Shown: piece after piece, positions 27,055 to 35,873 of the stretch
How the letters are laid out: each line of letters opens with the position of its first letter
Numbering within the stretch: position 1 is the stretch's first letter
Program-made: the position numbers and the translations under genes
Notes under the pieces: generated by a model
Told to the model about the DNA's origin: nothing
Database searches by the model: none
The model's input: the letters and a program-made list of their open reading frames with translations, nothing else
DNA from: Bradyrhizobium macuxiense
GTDB lineage: Bacteria; Pseudomonadota; Alphaproteobacteria; Rhizobiales; Xanthobacteraceae
DNA: 64,000 bases
Reading direction: 5' to 3'
Assembly: GCF_007993935.1 (NCBI RefSeq)
Contig: NZ_VITY01000008.1
Coordinates: forward strand, 62,001-126,000

Positions 27055-29334
27055 TCAGAACTTCACGTTGACGGACAGTTCGGCGGTACGCGGCATGCCG
27101 AGAAGCCACTGCCCCGTGCCGTTTGAAGTCACCGCGTAAACCTTGTCGAACAGATTGTAGACGCGGAACGCGATCGTGGTGCGGTCATCCGGCTTCCACT
27201 TGATGCCGCCATTGACCACATTGTAGCCTGGCCGCAACTGGGTGTTGGCGAGATCGGAATACATCGCGCCGACCATCTGCACGCCGCCATAGGCCGACCA
27301 GTTGGGCGCGAAATCCCAGGTCAGCCAGACGTTCGCGACCTGCTGCGGCACGTTGACCGGGACATTGCCGTTGTAGCTGACGACCTTGCCGCCGACCACC
27401 TGGCTGTTGTTGTCATATCGGGCGCGCAGCAGCGCAAGATTGGCATCGACGCGCCAGCCATCGTTCAGCGCAAGTCCGACCGATCCTTCGACCCCGCGCG
27501 ATGACTGCTGGCCGATCTGCAACGCCAGGCCAGCCGTAGGATTGCCGGGATCGGGAATCGTCAGGCCGGTCTTGACGATCTCGTAAGCAGCCAGCGTCCA
27601 CTCGCCGCGGCCGCCCCAGAACGACTGCTTGACCCCGATCTCGGTCTGCTTGCCGGTCGCGAGCTGGAAGGTCTTCTGCGAGGTCGACAGCGAGATCAGG
27701 TTGCTGACCGGATCGACGCCGACCGCATACTGACCATAGAACGCAAGGTTCTTGATCGGCTCGTAGACCAACCCGGTACGCCAGCTGGTACCCGCCAGCG
27801 TGGTCTCAAAACTGTTCGCCGGCGTCTTGTAATCGGTGCGATCGACCTCGGGACGATCGTACCTGACGCCGGTGACGAGTGACAACTGGTCGGTCAGCGA
27901 CAGGCGATCTTCCGCAAATAATGCGTATTGATTGACGATCGCGTTGAACCCGGGCGTGGTCGCCGTGGTCGTCGCGAAGAACGATCCGGTATCGAACACG
28001 TAAGGATTAACCGATGACGCGCCGCCATAGGGCGAATTGTTGGTGTGGGTGAAGTCGATCCGGTTGACGTCAAAGCCGGCAACGAACTGGTTTGCAAGCC
28101 CGAACACATGACCGCTGAAGGTCGTATCCATCCGGTTGCCGACCTGCTTCTGGTCGTGGAAGATCTCGATATAGCTCGTGCGATCGATCAGCTGGGTCTT
28201 CGGATTGAAGGTGTAGTTCTCGATGTCGCGCCAGTGCCGCTCGCTGGTCAGATAATACAGCGTGTTGTTGACCTTGATGCCGTCGGCGATGTCCCACTCG
28301 GTCCTGAACTGGGTCCAGCTGTCCTGGTAGCGGATCGCGCTGTCGGATGCGTTGTAGTTCTTGAAGCGCAGCGCGTCCTGGATTGCGCCGTTGATCAGCG
28401 GGGTGCCGAAATAGCGCGACGGGCTGCGGTCGGCATAGTCTTCCGACAGCGTGAAGGCGAGATTGTCCGACGCCTGCACCCGCACGGCAGCCGAGACCAC
28501 CGCATTCGAGGTCTTGTCGCGATCGACCCAACCGTCCGACATGTTGCCGGTGGCGTTGATGCGGTACGACACATTGGGATTGATCGGACCGGTAGAGTCC
28601 ACCGAGAGCCGCCGCGTCATGTTGCTGTCGAGCGAGACCTCGGCCTCGTTGTAAGGCGTATTCTGCGGCTTCTTCGGGATCACGTTGATGACGCCGCCGA
28701 TCGCCCCCTCGCCGTACAGCACCGAGGCTGGCCCGCGCAGCACCTCGATGCGCTGCGTCGACCAGGTGTCGTAAGGAAACGTCAGGGTGCCGGAGCCGAT
28801 ATAGAACCGCGTGCCGTCATACAGCGTCATCACCGAGTTGCTGCCGGCAAAGCCGCGGGTGCTGAACGACAGGCCGCCATTGCCGGGCGCCGGCGTTGCG
28901 ATGAAGCCGACCGCGTTCTGGGTGACGGCATCGAGCACATTGTGCTGGCCGCGTTCGGCGATGGTCTGCGCCGTGATGATCTCGACGCTGGCCGGCGTCT
29001 GCAGCGGCGTCAGATTGAGGCGGCTGCCGGTGCCGCCCGGCGTGGTGGCATTGAGTGTCGGCGACGCCGCGCCCGATGCGCCTGACGCTGCGGCACGCGG
29101 CGCGGCGCCGGCTACCGCGGCCGTCGCCGGTCTGGCACGCTGCCGCGCCGCAGCGGTGTTGCTGCTTCGCGCCGCGGGTTTGGGCTTCACGGATGCCGAG
29201 GGGGCGACCTCGATCGGATCGAGCGTGGTGGGTGGAGCTGTTTGTGCCGAAGCGTCAGCCGGCAGCAACAATGATGAGAGGGAGCAGACGAGACCGAGGC
29301 GCCAGTTGCGCACAACGGAAGAAGACGAGGACAT
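27055..29334 (-). CDS. TonB-dependent outer-membrane receptor under cobalamin riboswitch
   Basis: This is a 759-residue TonB-dependent transporter of the siderophore-receptor type. The signal peptide ends ADASA-Q. A TonB-box-like LDPIEVAP follows shortly, then an Ala/Pro/Arg-rich linker. The plug domain is at ~110-230 (LQTPASVEIITAQTIAERG, then STRGFAG and IEVLRGPASVLYGEGAIGG). A 22-stranded barrel ends in the sequence LSVNVKF with a terminal Phe. There is no STN extension, so the receptor itself is not a classical transducer. The ATG at 29334 gives the signal peptide; an ATG at 29385 adds 17 residues. A cobalamin riboswitch lies about 120 bases upstream, so B12, a corrinoid or a related metal ligand is likely (inference). 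It is co-transcribed with the PepSY gene. Confidence 0.92.
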   Translation of the reverse strand: MSSSSSVVRNWRLGLVCSLSSLLLPADASAQTAPPTTLDPIEVAPSASVKPKPAARSSNTAAARQRARPATAAVAGAAPRAAASGASGAASPTLNATTPGGTGSRLNLTPLQTPASVEIITAQTIAERGQHNVLDAVTQNAVGFIATPAPGNGGLSFSTRGFAGSNSVMTLYDGTRFYIGSGTLTFPYDTWSTQRIEVLRGPASVLYGEGAIGGVINVIPKKPQNTPYNEAEVSLDSNMTRRLSVDSTGPINPNVSYRINATGNMSDGWVDRDKTSNAVVSAAVRVQASDNLAFTLSEDYADRSPSRYFGTPLINGAIQDALRFKNYNASDSAIRYQDSWTQFRTEWDIADGIKVNNTLYYLTSERHWRDIENYTFNPKTQLIDRTSYIEIFHDQKQVGNRMDTTFSGHVFGLANQFVAGFDVNRIDFTHTNNSPYGGASSVNPYVFDTGSFFATTTATTPGFNAIVNQYALFAEDRLSLTDQLSLVTGVRYDRPEVDRTDYKTPANSFETTLAGTSWRTGLVYEPIKNLAFYGQYAVGVDPVSNLISLSTSQKTFQLATGKQTEIGVKQSFWGGRGEWTLAAYEIVKTGLTIPDPGNPTAGLALQIGQQSSRGVEGSVGLALNDGWRVDANLALLRARYDNNSQVVGGKVVSYNGNVPVNVPQQVANVWLTWDFAPNWSAYGGVQMVGAMYSDLANTQLRPGYNVVNGGIKWKPDDRTTIAFRVYNLFDKVYAVTSNGTGQWLLGMPRTAELSVNVKF

Positions 29335-29457
29335 GAAACGACTCGCGGTAACGTGGCACGTCACCGCGAACGCGGACTGGCGCATTGCCCAAAAGGCAGT
29401 GCTCCGATCCCACCAGGACGCCCCCGCCCGATGTGCTCGCGTGTGACCACGACTGAC

Positions 29458-29622
29458 GGCAGGTCTCCTGGCTCACGGGTCATCGCCTGTCGACGCCTTC
29501 CCGGGCCTGATGGCCCAGTGGCAAATTGACGAAAGGCTCGCCGTTTACAGTTGCGGGGACAGCTGCGGCGTTGAGAGTACTCTCGCACCGCATTCCCTTT
29601 TGATCCCCGAAGGGAACCGTCG
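29458..29622 (-). ncRNA. Cobalamin (B12) riboswitch
   Basis: On the minus strand the hallmark blocks appear in order. They are GGTTCCC near the 5' end, AAAGGGAATGCGGTGCGA, the core GCAGCTGTCCCCGCAACTGT, then GCGAGCC, CACTGGGCC, GGGAAGGCGTCG, GGCGATGACCCGTGAG and finally the B12 box AGCCAGGAGACCTGCC (about 29458-29473). The spacing fits the adenosylcobalamin-type aptamer. It lies between the repeat at 29751-29852 and the TonB receptor start, so it should repress the receptor-PepSY transcript when cobalamin is plentiful. No separate terminator is obvious, and control may act on translation. Confidence 0.93.
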
Positions 29623-29750
29623 GCAAAAACGATAGGTGGTGGACGCAGAGCTGTCAATTCGACGCGATTGTCGCACGCATGCTTTGCGGGATGGTGCTGC
29701 GGCGACGACACAGCGACATCTACGCTTTGACGCCGAGCTCTCTCTAACTC

Positions 29751-29852
29751 CGTCATCCTGAGGAGCCGCGAAAGCGGCGTCTCGAAGGATCGACGGCCAC
29801 CAGCCGGGCCGTCGACCCTTCGAGACGCGCTACGCGCTCCTCAGGGTGACGG
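29751..29852. repeat. Intergenic palindromic repeat element
   Basis: A ~100-bp imperfect palindrome: one arm reads CGTCATCCTGAGGAGC ... GCGTCTCGAAGG and the other CCTTCGAGACGCGC ... GCTCCTCAGGGTGACGG, around a short central palindrome (GACGGCC ... GGCCGTC). It has no coding potential and the form of a mobile or REP-like intergenic element. It separates the cobW stop from the riboswitch and could act as a transcript end. Confidence 0.75.
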
Positions 29853-29871
29853 GAGGCTTACCTTCATCTCA

Positions 29872-30798
29872 TTAGCCGTCGACGCATCCCTGCATGATCT
29901 CATCGATCTCGGCGCGCGAGAGAGCGCCCATCTCGGCGATGAACACCAGCCGCGTGCGTGGCACGCCGGGCGCAGGCACGCCGCCGGCCGCCAAAGTCGC
30001 ACGCCCGCCCGCGAGTTGAAATACCGTCAGCCGTCCGGGCTGCTCCACCGTCTCGAACAATCCCTTCGCCCGCGCCAGCTTCGGCGCCAGCCTGCCGATC
30101 GCCTGCTGCAAGCGCGGCAGCCGCACCGGCCGCTCCGAGGTCCAGCTCAGCGTCTCGAAGCGATCGGTCGCTGGCCGTCGCGGCGCGGTCTCGCGCGGCG
30201 CCGGCACATGATCGAGATCCGCTGGAAACAGCAGCGACGCCGGCACCTCGCCATGCAAGGCATCGACGATCACCGCCGCCGGACGCACCGCGCGTATGGC
30301 GTCGCGGATCGCGGCGCAGGCGGCTGCATCGGCGAGATCGACCTTGCTCAGCGCCACCACATCCGCCGCCCGCAGCTGCGAGCGCAGCAGCGCATCATCC
30401 AGCGCGGTCACCGGCTGCGTCGCGTCGACGACGCAGAGCACCGTCTCCAGCGGCGCCTCCTTCCAGATCACGGGATCCATCAGGTTGCGGACGATGTCGG
30501 CGGGATCGGCGATCCCGCTGGTCTCGATCACGATGAACTCGGGACGCGGATCACGCCGCAACAGTGTCGCGAGCGTGCGCAGCAGGTCGCCCTCCAGCGT
30601 GCAGCAGATGCAGCCATTGCTCAGGCTGACCACGCCGTCGCTGGCGCCGGCGATCAGCTCCGCATCGATGTTGATCGCGCCGAAATCGTTGACCACGGCG
30701 GCGATGCGCTTGCCTTGCGCATGCGCCAGCAGATGGTTGACGACCGTGGTCTTGCCCGCCCCGAGAAAGCCCGCGACCAGCAGGATCGGGACCGGCAC
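29872..30798 (-). CDS. CobW-type metallochaperone GTPase (COG0523)
   Basis: This 308-residue G3E-family GTPase is expected to deliver a metal ion (Zn, Co or other) using GTP. Walker A is GFLGAGKTT (residues 10-18), the metal-binding CxCC motif is NGCICC (C63, C65, C66), Walker B/switch is IVIETSGIADP, and a guanine-specificity motif appears as SKVDLAD. A CobW C-terminal domain follows. I chose the GTG at 30798: it is one base after the amidohydrolase stop, has GGGGG just upstream, and starts right before the conserved LLVAGFLGAG. A longer reading from 30867 overlaps the upstream gene by 68 bases. It sits next to, but upstream of, the B12 riboswitch and so is not controlled by it. Confidence 0.88.
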   Translation of the reverse strand: MPVPILLVAGFLGAGKTTVVNHLLAHAQGKRIAAVVNDFGAINIDAELIAGASDGVVSLSNGCICCTLEGDLLRTLATLLRRDPRPEFIVIETSGIADPADIVRNLMDPVIWKEAPLETVLCVVDATQPVTALDDALLRSQLRAADVVALSKVDLADAAACAAIRDAIRAVRPAAVIVDALHGEVPASLLFPADLDHVPAPRETAPRRPATDRFETLSWTSERPVRLPRLQQAIGRLAPKLARAKGLFETVEQPGRLTVFQLAGGRATLAAGGVPAPGVPRTRLVFIAEMGALSRAEIDEIMQGCVDG

Positions 30799-30799
30799 C

Positions 30800-32290
30800 T
30801 CAGCCCCCAGCGACGGGCCGGCGCACCGGCCGGCCGGGACGTGCCGCGACGTCGAGGACGCCGTCATTGATCAACGGCTGGCCGCTGACCACGAGGTGAC
30901 GCACGCCTTCCGCCGGACGATTCATCGCCGAGAAGGTCGCGCGGTCGCTCAGCGTCTCGAAGTCGAACACCACGACGTCGGCATCGGCGCCCGCCTGCAG
31001 CCGGCCTTTGGCGCGCATCGCCGGCGTGCTCGCCGACAGGATCTCGGCCGGGATCAGCGCGCATTTGCGGATGCCCTCGAGCAGCGACACCTTCCGACGC
31101 TCGCGCACCCATTCGCGGATGAAGCGGGTGAAGCAGCCGGCCGAGCGCGGATGCGAGGTGGCATCGTCAGGCAGGGGCCAGGCGTCGCCGGTGTAGGGGC
31201 GGCCGTCCGACAGCGTCCACGGCATCGCGTCGGAGGCGATCGCACCGCCCGGATACAGCACCGCCATGTCGAGCAGGTCGCGATGATGCGCGTTGTTCTC
31301 GATATCGAGCACATGCCACAGCACCAAGGTGGAAGGCTCTGCGGCCTGCGCCGCCAAAAGCTCCTCACGGCTGCCGAAGCGGTGCCCGTCGGTCACGCGC
31401 TGCACCGAATCATAGCCGAGGCCGTTGCGCTCCTCGAACTTCGGATCGCTGAAGAAGGTCGCCGCCAGAACGGTCGAGCCGGTGCCGTAGGGATAGGCTT
31501 CCACCGTGATCGGCAGGCCCTGCGCCTGCGCTTTGGCGATCAGCGCAACGCAGCGTTCGATGTCGGTCTTGCTCGACGAGTTGAAGTGGCAGATGTGCAT
31601 ATGCGCGCCGGTGGCGCCGGCATAGCCGATCAGGCGGATATAGGCCTCGGCCGCGCTCTCCGGATCGATGCGCGACATGTAGGCGACGTGGGTGAAGGTC
31701 GGCACCGCATGATCAGCCGCGAGCTGGCACACCGCGGTCAATTCCTGCACGCCGGCGCCGGGCGCATAGGCGTTGAGGATGCCGATGCCGATGCCGCCCT
31801 CGTTCAATCCGTTGGCAAGGCGCTCGAGGATGCCGCCGACCTCGCCGTCGGTCGCCACGTTCTCGATCCAGCGCCGATCGCGCATCGCTGCGCCGAACGA
31901 TTCCAGCGAGCTTTCCGAATTCGAGCCGGTCATCGCGCCGATCCGCGCGAACGCCCAATTCGCGGCGGCGCCGTAGTTCAGCACCCGGCCCTTCTCGGCC
32001 TGGCGCTTGTACCAGGACGCCACCGGCAACACGCCGGCCTCGAGGTCGAGCGATGTCGTCACCCCGTCGAACGCCTGCATGCGATCGGCCGGAATGGTCT
32101 GGCCATGTGCGTGCAGGTCGATGAAGCCGGGTGCCACCACGAGGCCGGTCGCGTCGATCTGACGCTCGGCGCCGCCGAGCCCGGTCCCCACCGCGGCGAT
32201 CTTGCCGTCGACCACCGCGACGTCGCCGATCGCGTCCATCCCGCTGGCCGGATCCACCACCCGGCCGCCGCTGATCACCAAGCCACCCAT
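30800..32290 (-). CDS. N-acyl-D-amino-acid deacylase / D-aminoacylase-like amidohydrolase
   Basis: This 496-residue amidohydrolase-superfamily enzyme is likely to hydrolyse N-acyl-D-amino acids or similar amides in the cytoplasm. The first metal motif is GFIDLHAHG (~residue 55). Further conserved parts are MHICHFNSSS with a metal-ligand His pair, a VEAYPYGTGST segment, and the late Asp in AIASDAMPW. The C-terminal beta-sandwich residues are ADADVVVFDFETLSDRATF. The ATG at 32290 is the natural start (GGLVISGGRVVDPASG). It is coupled to the CobW gene, which suggests the CobW protein may metallate this zinc enzyme (inference). The exact substrate is unknown. Confidence 0.85.
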   Translation of the reverse strand: MGGLVISGGRVVDPASGMDAIGDVAVVDGKIAAVGTGLGGAERQIDATGLVVAPGFIDLHAHGQTIPADRMQAFDGVTTSLDLEAGVLPVASWYKRQAEKGRVLNYGAAANWAFARIGAMTGSNSESSLESFGAAMRDRRWIENVATDGEVGGILERLANGLNEGGIGIGILNAYAPGAGVQELTAVCQLAADHAVPTFTHVAYMSRIDPESAAEAYIRLIGYAGATGAHMHICHFNSSSKTDIERCVALIAKAQAQGLPITVEAYPYGTGSTVLAATFFSDPKFEERNGLGYDSVQRVTDGHRFGSREELLAAQAAEPSTLVLWHVLDIENNAHHRDLLDMAVLYPGGAIASDAMPWTLSDGRPYTGDAWPLPDDATSHPRSAGCFTRFIREWVRERRKVSLLEGIRKCALIPAEILSASTPAMRAKGRLQAGADADVVVFDFETLSDRATFSAMNRPAEGVRHLVVSGQPLINDGVLDVAARPGRPVRRPVAGG

Positions 32291-32441
32291 TTCGCCACTC
32301 CCCGCATTCCGAAACCGACCGGTCTCTTTTCGCGCACAGAGAAGCGCATCGCACGCATCGCGGCAACCCGGTCAGGGTTGTGGCGACATGCTCTGGCGGA
32401 ATATCCGCCGCGCTGTGACAGCGATTGCAGAGAGCCCCTCG

Positions 32442-32834
32442 CTACGTTTCGGTCGCACGCCGCGACGGCAGTCCGCGCCAGAGATCGTTGCCGGACTTGA
32501 AGCGGCTCGCCACCAGCTTCGGTGGCGTGCGTTCCTTGACGATCGCCGCCTCGACCGCACGCTTGAGCCTGACATTGTCGATCTGCGCCAGGAAGCGCTG
32601 GATCACGGCATCCCGATCCGCGCCCTGGCCGGAGATCGCGGCGCACAGCTCTGCGGTCGTCCTGCGGAAGAAGTGGAAAGCGTCATCGGCCGCGGCGGCG
32701 AGCCGGTCGACCTCACCGGCGACGGCAAGCGCGTGCATCTGATCGTCGTCGTCGAGCGTCACTGCGAAGCGCAGCACGGCAAGCTGCCAGGCGCGCACCA
32801 GCTTGCTCTCGGGTTCAGTCGCATCCTCGCGCAT
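32442..32834 (-). CDS. Conserved hypothetical protein, 130 aa
   Basis: I do not recognise the family. The ATG at 32834 gives an acidic, helical protein (MREDATEPESKLVRAWQLAV, then LDDDDQMHALAVAGEVDRL) with no signal peptide, membrane segment or Cys cluster. The open frame extends upstream to 33023, but that part overlaps the end of the ABC exporter gene and looks non-coding. It lies 151 bases downstream of that gene on the same strand. Confidence 0.6.
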   Translation of the reverse strand: MREDATEPESKLVRAWQLAVLRFAVTLDDDDQMHALAVAGEVDRLAAAADDAFHFFRRTTAELCAAISGQGADRDAVIQRFLAQIDNVRLKRAVEAAIVKERTPPKLVASRFKSGNDLWRGLPSRRATET

Positions 32835-32985
32835 CAGTCGAATACCCCGCGCGCCGATACCCCTTCGGCTGTCGAGGGAGGTCAGGCGCGGCGCGACTAT
32901 CCCTGCGCGAGAATAGGTTTTCGAGGGGAGCGCGCGGGCGATCGCATAGGAATCGCATAGGCGGAGCGCAGAGCGCCAAATTCCC

Positions 32986-34842
32986 TCAGATGCCCTCGAA
33001 CTGCAGCCGCGCCAGCCGCGCATAGAGGCCGCCCGCGGCGACCAGCTCGGCGTGCGTGCCCTGCTCGACGATCCTGCCCTGGTCCATGACCAGGATGCGG
33101 TCGCAGGACAGCACGGTTGCCAGCCGATGTGCGATGACCAGCGTGGTGCGGTGGCGCATCAATTCCTCCAGCGCGGTCTGCACCAGCGTCTCGCTCTCGG
33201 CGTCGAGCGCCGAGGTCGCCTCGTCGAGCAGAAGCAGCGGCGCATCGCGCAGGATCGCGCGTGCGATCGCGATGCGCTGGCGCTGGCCGCCGGACAGCGT
33301 CACGCCGCGCTCGCCGAGCTGGGCGTCAAAGCCTTCGGGCAGGCGGCGCAGGAATTCGGTGGCATGCGCGAGATCGGCGGCGCGCTCGACCTCGGCATCG
33401 GTGGCATCGGGCCGGCCGAACCGGATGTTCTCGCGAGCGCTGGCAGCGAACACCACCGAATCCTGCGGCACCAGCGCGATGCGCGCGCGCACCTCGGCCG
33501 GATCGGCCTGCCGGATCGGCACGCCATCGAGCGAGATGGTGCCCGACTTCGGATCGTAGAAGCGCAGCAAGAGATGAAACAGCGTGCTCTTGCCGGCGCC
33601 GGAGGGCCCGACGATCGCGACCTTCTCGCCCGAGCCGACCTTCAACGACACGCCGTCGACCGCCAGCGCATTGGGCCGGGTCGGATAGGCGAAGCTGACA
33701 TCGTCGAAGCCGACATCGCCGCGCGCCGGCTGCGGCAGTGCGCGCGGCGCTGCGGGAGCTGCGATCTGCGGCCTGACGCGCAAAATCTCGAACAGCCGCT
33801 CGGCGGCGCCGGAGGCGGCCGAGACCTCACCCCAGACCTCGCTGAGCTGGCCGAGGCCGCTCGCCGCGAAGGCCGTATAGAGAATGAACTGACCGAGCCG
33901 CCCCGGGCTGATGGTTCCGACCAGCACGTCGTGCGAGCCGACCCACAGGATCACGACGACACTGGCGAACACAATGAAGATGACGATCAGCGTCAGCACG
34001 GCGCGCGCTTTCGTCGAGCTGCGCGCAGCTTGATAGGCCTGTTCCACCTCGCCGGCGAAGCGCGTCCGGGCGAGCCGTTCGCCGGTATAGGCTTGCACGG
34101 TGCGGATGGCATTGACCAGCTCGGACGCGTAGGCGCTGGCGTCGGCCAGCGTGTCCTGGGCAGTGCGCGACAGCCGCCGCACCCAGCGACCGAACGCCAC
34201 CAGCGGGATCACGATGATCGGAATCGCGAGCAGCACGAAGCCGGACAGCCTTGGGCTTGTGATCACCATCATCGCGGCGGCGCCGAAGAACAACATCAGA
34301 TTGCGCAGCGCGATCGACACCGAGGCGCCGACCGCGGACTTGATCTGGGTGGTGTCGGCGGTGAGCCGCGACACCAGTTCGCCTGACCGCGCCGAATCGA
34401 AGAACGAGGGCGACAGCGAGATCAGATGCGCGAACACGTCGCGCCGGAGATCGGCGACGATCCGTTCGCCGATCGTCATCACGAGGTAGTAGCGCGACGC
34501 GCTGGCACAGGCGAGCACCGCGACGACCGCGATCATCACGCTGAAATAGCTGTTGATCATCGCGATGCCTTCGGGCGTGAAGCCCATGTCGATCATCCGC
34601 CGCACAGCGACCGGCACGATCAGCGTCGTGATCGCCGCGATCGTCAGCGAGATCAGCGCGAGGATCGCCCGCCCCTTGTAGCGCGCGACATAGGGCGCGA
34701 GCGCGAGCAGCGGCCGCAGACGGGCACGGCTCTTGGCCGGCTCCGTGATCTGGCTCTCGATGAAGGCTTCCTCATCGAGCAACGCGTCGCGCGGAGGCTG
34801 CGGGGCGCCGGGCGGGGTCTCAAGCTGTTCGGCTACACTCAT
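32986..34842 (-). CDS. ABC exporter, fused membrane and ATPase domains
   Basis: This 618-residue type IV ABC half-transporter (MsbA/LapB-like) probably exports a lipid or other hydrophobic substrate as a homodimer. Six membrane helices span ~50-330 (YKGRAILALISLTIAAITTL; MIAVVAVLACASASRYYLV; LTLIVIFIVFASVVVILWV). The ATPase carries Walker A GPSGAGKST, a Q-loop (LVPQDSVVF), the signature LSGGQRQR, Walker B LLLLDEATSALD and the H-loop VIAHRLATV. A TTG one codon upstream is in frame, but the ATG at 34842 is preferred. Substrate cannot be read from sequence. Confidence 0.93.
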   Translation of the reverse strand: MSVAEQLETPPGAPQPPRDALLDEEAFIESQITEPAKSRARLRPLLALAPYVARYKGRAILALISLTIAAITTLIVPVAVRRMIDMGFTPEGIAMINSYFSVMIAVVAVLACASASRYYLVMTIGERIVADLRRDVFAHLISLSPSFFDSARSGELVSRLTADTTQIKSAVGASVSIALRNLMLFFGAAAMMVITSPRLSGFVLLAIPIIVIPLVAFGRWVRRLSRTAQDTLADASAYASELVNAIRTVQAYTGERLARTRFAGEVEQAYQAARSSTKARAVLTLIVIFIVFASVVVILWVGSHDVLVGTISPGRLGQFILYTAFAASGLGQLSEVWGEVSAASGAAERLFEILRVRPQIAAPAAPRALPQPARGDVGFDDVSFAYPTRPNALAVDGVSLKVGSGEKVAIVGPSGAGKSTLFHLLLRFYDPKSGTISLDGVPIRQADPAEVRARIALVPQDSVVFAASARENIRFGRPDATDAEVERAADLAHATEFLRRLPEGFDAQLGERGVTLSGGQRQRIAIARAILRDAPLLLLDEATSALDAESETLVQTALEELMRHRTTLVIAHRLATVLSCDRILVMDQGRIVEQGTHAELVAAGGLYARLARLQFEGI

Positions 34843-35036
34843 CAATCTAGACCGGTTCTATCGCCCCCCACATAGGCCCGCCGACCCCCGGCTGGCAAAT
34901 CCGGTAAAGTCCCAATCCGGTGATGGGCTTAAGCCCTTTCTTGGCTTGTTTTGGGGGGCTCCATGGGTTATAGAGCCGCCCAAATCCCGTATCTAATACA
35001 TCTTGAGACGGGCGCTGGCGCGCCGAAGGAACTGTC

Positions 35037-35264
35037 ATGAAAGCCGATATTCATCCGAATTACCATACGATTAAGGTCGTCATGACCGACGGCACCGAGT
35101 ACCTGACCCGCTCGACCTGGGGCAAGGAAGGCGACACGCTGAACCTCGACATCGACCCCAAGTCGCACCCGGCCTGGACCGGCGGCACCCAGCAGCTGAT
35201 GGACCGCGGCGGCCGCGTCTCGCGCTTCCAGAAGAAGTTTTCGGGCTTCCTCAAGAAGGACTAA
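35037..35264 (+). CDS. rpmE: 50S ribosomal protein L31 (zinc-free type)
   Basis: L31 is a component of the large ribosomal subunit at the intersubunit bridge. The 75-residue sequence begins MKADIHPNYHTIKVVMTDGT and includes STWGKEGDTLNLDIDPKSHP and GGRVSRFQKKFSGF, all diagnostic. It lacks the four zinc cysteines, as is usual for alphaproteobacterial L31. It stands alone, with a strong Rho-independent terminator 35 bases downstream. The upstream 190 bp to the ABC exporter gene must hold its promoter. Confidence 0.97.
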   Translation: MKADIHPNYHTIKVVMTDGTEYLTRSTWGKEGDTLNLDIDPKSHPAWTGGTQQLMDRGGRVSRFQKKFSGFLKKD

Positions 35265-35298
35265 AGTCCGCTTCGGGATCACCCGCGCAATCGAACGC

Positions 35299-35332
35299 AA
35301 AACGCCTCCCTCGCGGGGGGCGTTTTTGTTTT
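35299..35332 (+). terminator. rpmE: Rho-independent terminator after rpmE
   Basis: Stem AAACGCCTCCC / GGGGGGCGTTT with a TCGC loop followed by TTTTGTTTT. It lies 35 bases after the rpmE stop, in the right orientation. Confidence 0.9.
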
Positions 35333-35384
35333 GGGCGGGCGGCTGCGGATCGGCTGATTGAGAAGCGCGCCACTCCCTCCACAT

Positions 35385-35507
35385 CGTCGTCCTGGCGAAA
35401 GCCAGGACCCATAACCACAGCCATTGGCTGTGAAATCGGTCGTGGCCCCAGCATCATTCGACAACAACCATTCGGGGTAATGGGTCCTGGCTTTCGCCAG
35501 GACGACG
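35385..35507. repeat. Palindromic repeat family 1, copy A
   Basis: A ~120-bp element with arms CGTCGTCCTGGCGAAAGCC and GGCTTTCGCCAGGACGACG. Inside the arms are the family boxes GGACCCATAACCACAG and ATTCGGGGTAATGGGTCC. No coding content. Together with copy B it fills most of the 35265-35873 intergenic stretch. Confidence 0.85.
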
Positions 35508-35664
35508 GCGGCGGATGGTTCACGCGGTGTCATCACCCGCGCATGCATGCGCGGGTGATACGGTATTCCAGAAACGCCAGTGCTTGAGCCGAGAGGCCGC
35601 GGCGTCTGGATCGCCCGGTCGAGCCGGGCGATGGCGGGTGTGGGGGGACAACACTCTCTCCGCT

Positions 35665-35792
35665 TGTCGTCCCGGCGAAGGCCGGCCGGGACCCATAACC
35701 ACAGGGTTGTGTCGTTGAAGAGGGCTGTGGCCCCAGCGTCGCGCAGCAACTGCCATTTGGGGTGATGGGTCCCGGCCTTCGCCGGGACGACA
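35665..35792. repeat. Palindromic repeat family 1, copy B
   Basis: Same family as the element at 35385-35507. Arms are TGTCGTCCCGGCGAAGGCC and GGCCTTCGCCGGGACGACA with GGGACCCATAACCACAG inside. The left arm carries a small duplication (GGCCGGCCGGG). Confidence 0.85.
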
Positions 35793-35873
35793 GTGAGTGT
35801 GTGGCACGCCCGCGACGTCCAGAGACGCAGGGCTTGCGTTCAGCCGGAACAGACCGCCTGCGGGAGGTCCGAC

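Noticed and set aside
30296..32500. 734-codon open frame antisense to cobW and the amidohydrolase gene
   Set aside because: No recognisable domain; spans two real genes on the other strand.
34846..35036. Promoter elements for rpmE
   Set aside because: TTGGCT and GTTATA boxes near 34948-34975 have poor spacing; not strong enough to annotate.
35385..35792. Possible CRISPR array from two close repeats
   Set aside because: Only two long palindromes of ~120 bp, no regular short repeat-spacer pattern and no cas genes.
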